From assembly GCA_022561525.1 (NCBI GenBank), contig JADFRB010000083.1:1-7534 (forward strand): a DNA stretch of 7,534 nt, read 5' to 3'. The DNA comes from Nitrospinota bacterium (lineage in GTDB: Bacteria > Nitrospirota > Nitrospiria > Nitrospirales > UBA8639). A model generated the notes under the pieces. That model was not told where the DNA came from, did not search any database, and saw only the letters and a program-made list of their open reading frames with translations. The translations under genes and the position numbers were made by a program. Shown piece by piece: positions 7,481-7,534 of this stretch. Within the stretch, counting starts at the first letter, position 1, and every line of letters starts with the position of its first letter.

Positions 7481-7534
7481 GAGAAAATACCTTGGACATC
7501 TCGCATCCAATCTTCGGGCCATCATTGAACCTAG
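7481..7534 (+). other. Window end, possible start of a further gene
   Basis: The last 54 bp after the SpsF-like gene hold no complete gene. Two + strand frames stay open to the edge. One starts at TTG 7492 and reads LDISHPIFGPSLNL, which could begin an acetyltransferase such as PseH. Another with GTG at 7461 or 7467 reads VQGPERKYLGHLASNLRAII. Too little is visible to choose, and either may be chance. Confidence 0.2.

Overview
The window looks like part of the chromosome of a flagellated Gram-negative bacterium. The gene content (fliW-csrA followed by pseB, pseC and further sialic-acid-like sugar genes), a base composition of roughly 50-55% GC, and a 125-bp hairpin element between pseB and pseC suggest a Nitrospira-like member of the Nitrospirota. 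That assignment is an inference from memory of such genomes and no search was run. All recognised genes lie on the + strand.

Region by region: (1) 1-2030 is one reading frame, open at the left edge, that joins two unrelated things. About 160 codons of a GC-rich proline-catabolism enzyme (end of proline dehydrogenase, start of P5C dehydrogenase) run in frame into a PAS-HisKA-HATPase-REC hybrid histidine kinase. The switch falls near 477-490. It is either an unusual fusion or, quite possibly, an assembly or recombination junction. (2) 2054-2843 holds fliW and csrA, the antagonist/regulator pair that controls flagellin synthesis after transcription. The Shine-Dalgarno of csrA sits in the hexaloop of a GC-rich hairpin, the geometry expected for CsrA autoregulation. 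(3) 3125-5571 holds pseB and pseC, the first two steps from UDP-GlcNAc toward pseudaminic acid. They are separated by an AT-rich palindromic stretch and the 125-bp inverted-repeat element, which ends 7 bp before the pseC start codon. (4) 5572-5855 has no convincing gene and carries a 16-bp perfect inverted repeat within low-complexity TTCGGAT-type repeats. (5) 5856-7480 holds a NeuB-family nonulosonic acid synthase that lacks the usual C-terminal SAF domain, overlapping by 28 bp an SpsF-like cytidylyltransferase. (6) 7481-7534 is probably intergenic or the very start of another gene, and two frames remain open.

Taken together, the FliW-CsrA switch sets the level of flagellar protein translation, and the sugar genes would build an activated nonulosonic acid, probably CMP-pseudaminic acid or a relative, for flagellin glycosylation. 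The acetyltransferase (PseH) and UDP-sugar hydrolase (PseG) steps are not visible here and would have to lie elsewhere. The kinase 23 bp upstream of fliW may be a regulator of the same motility module.
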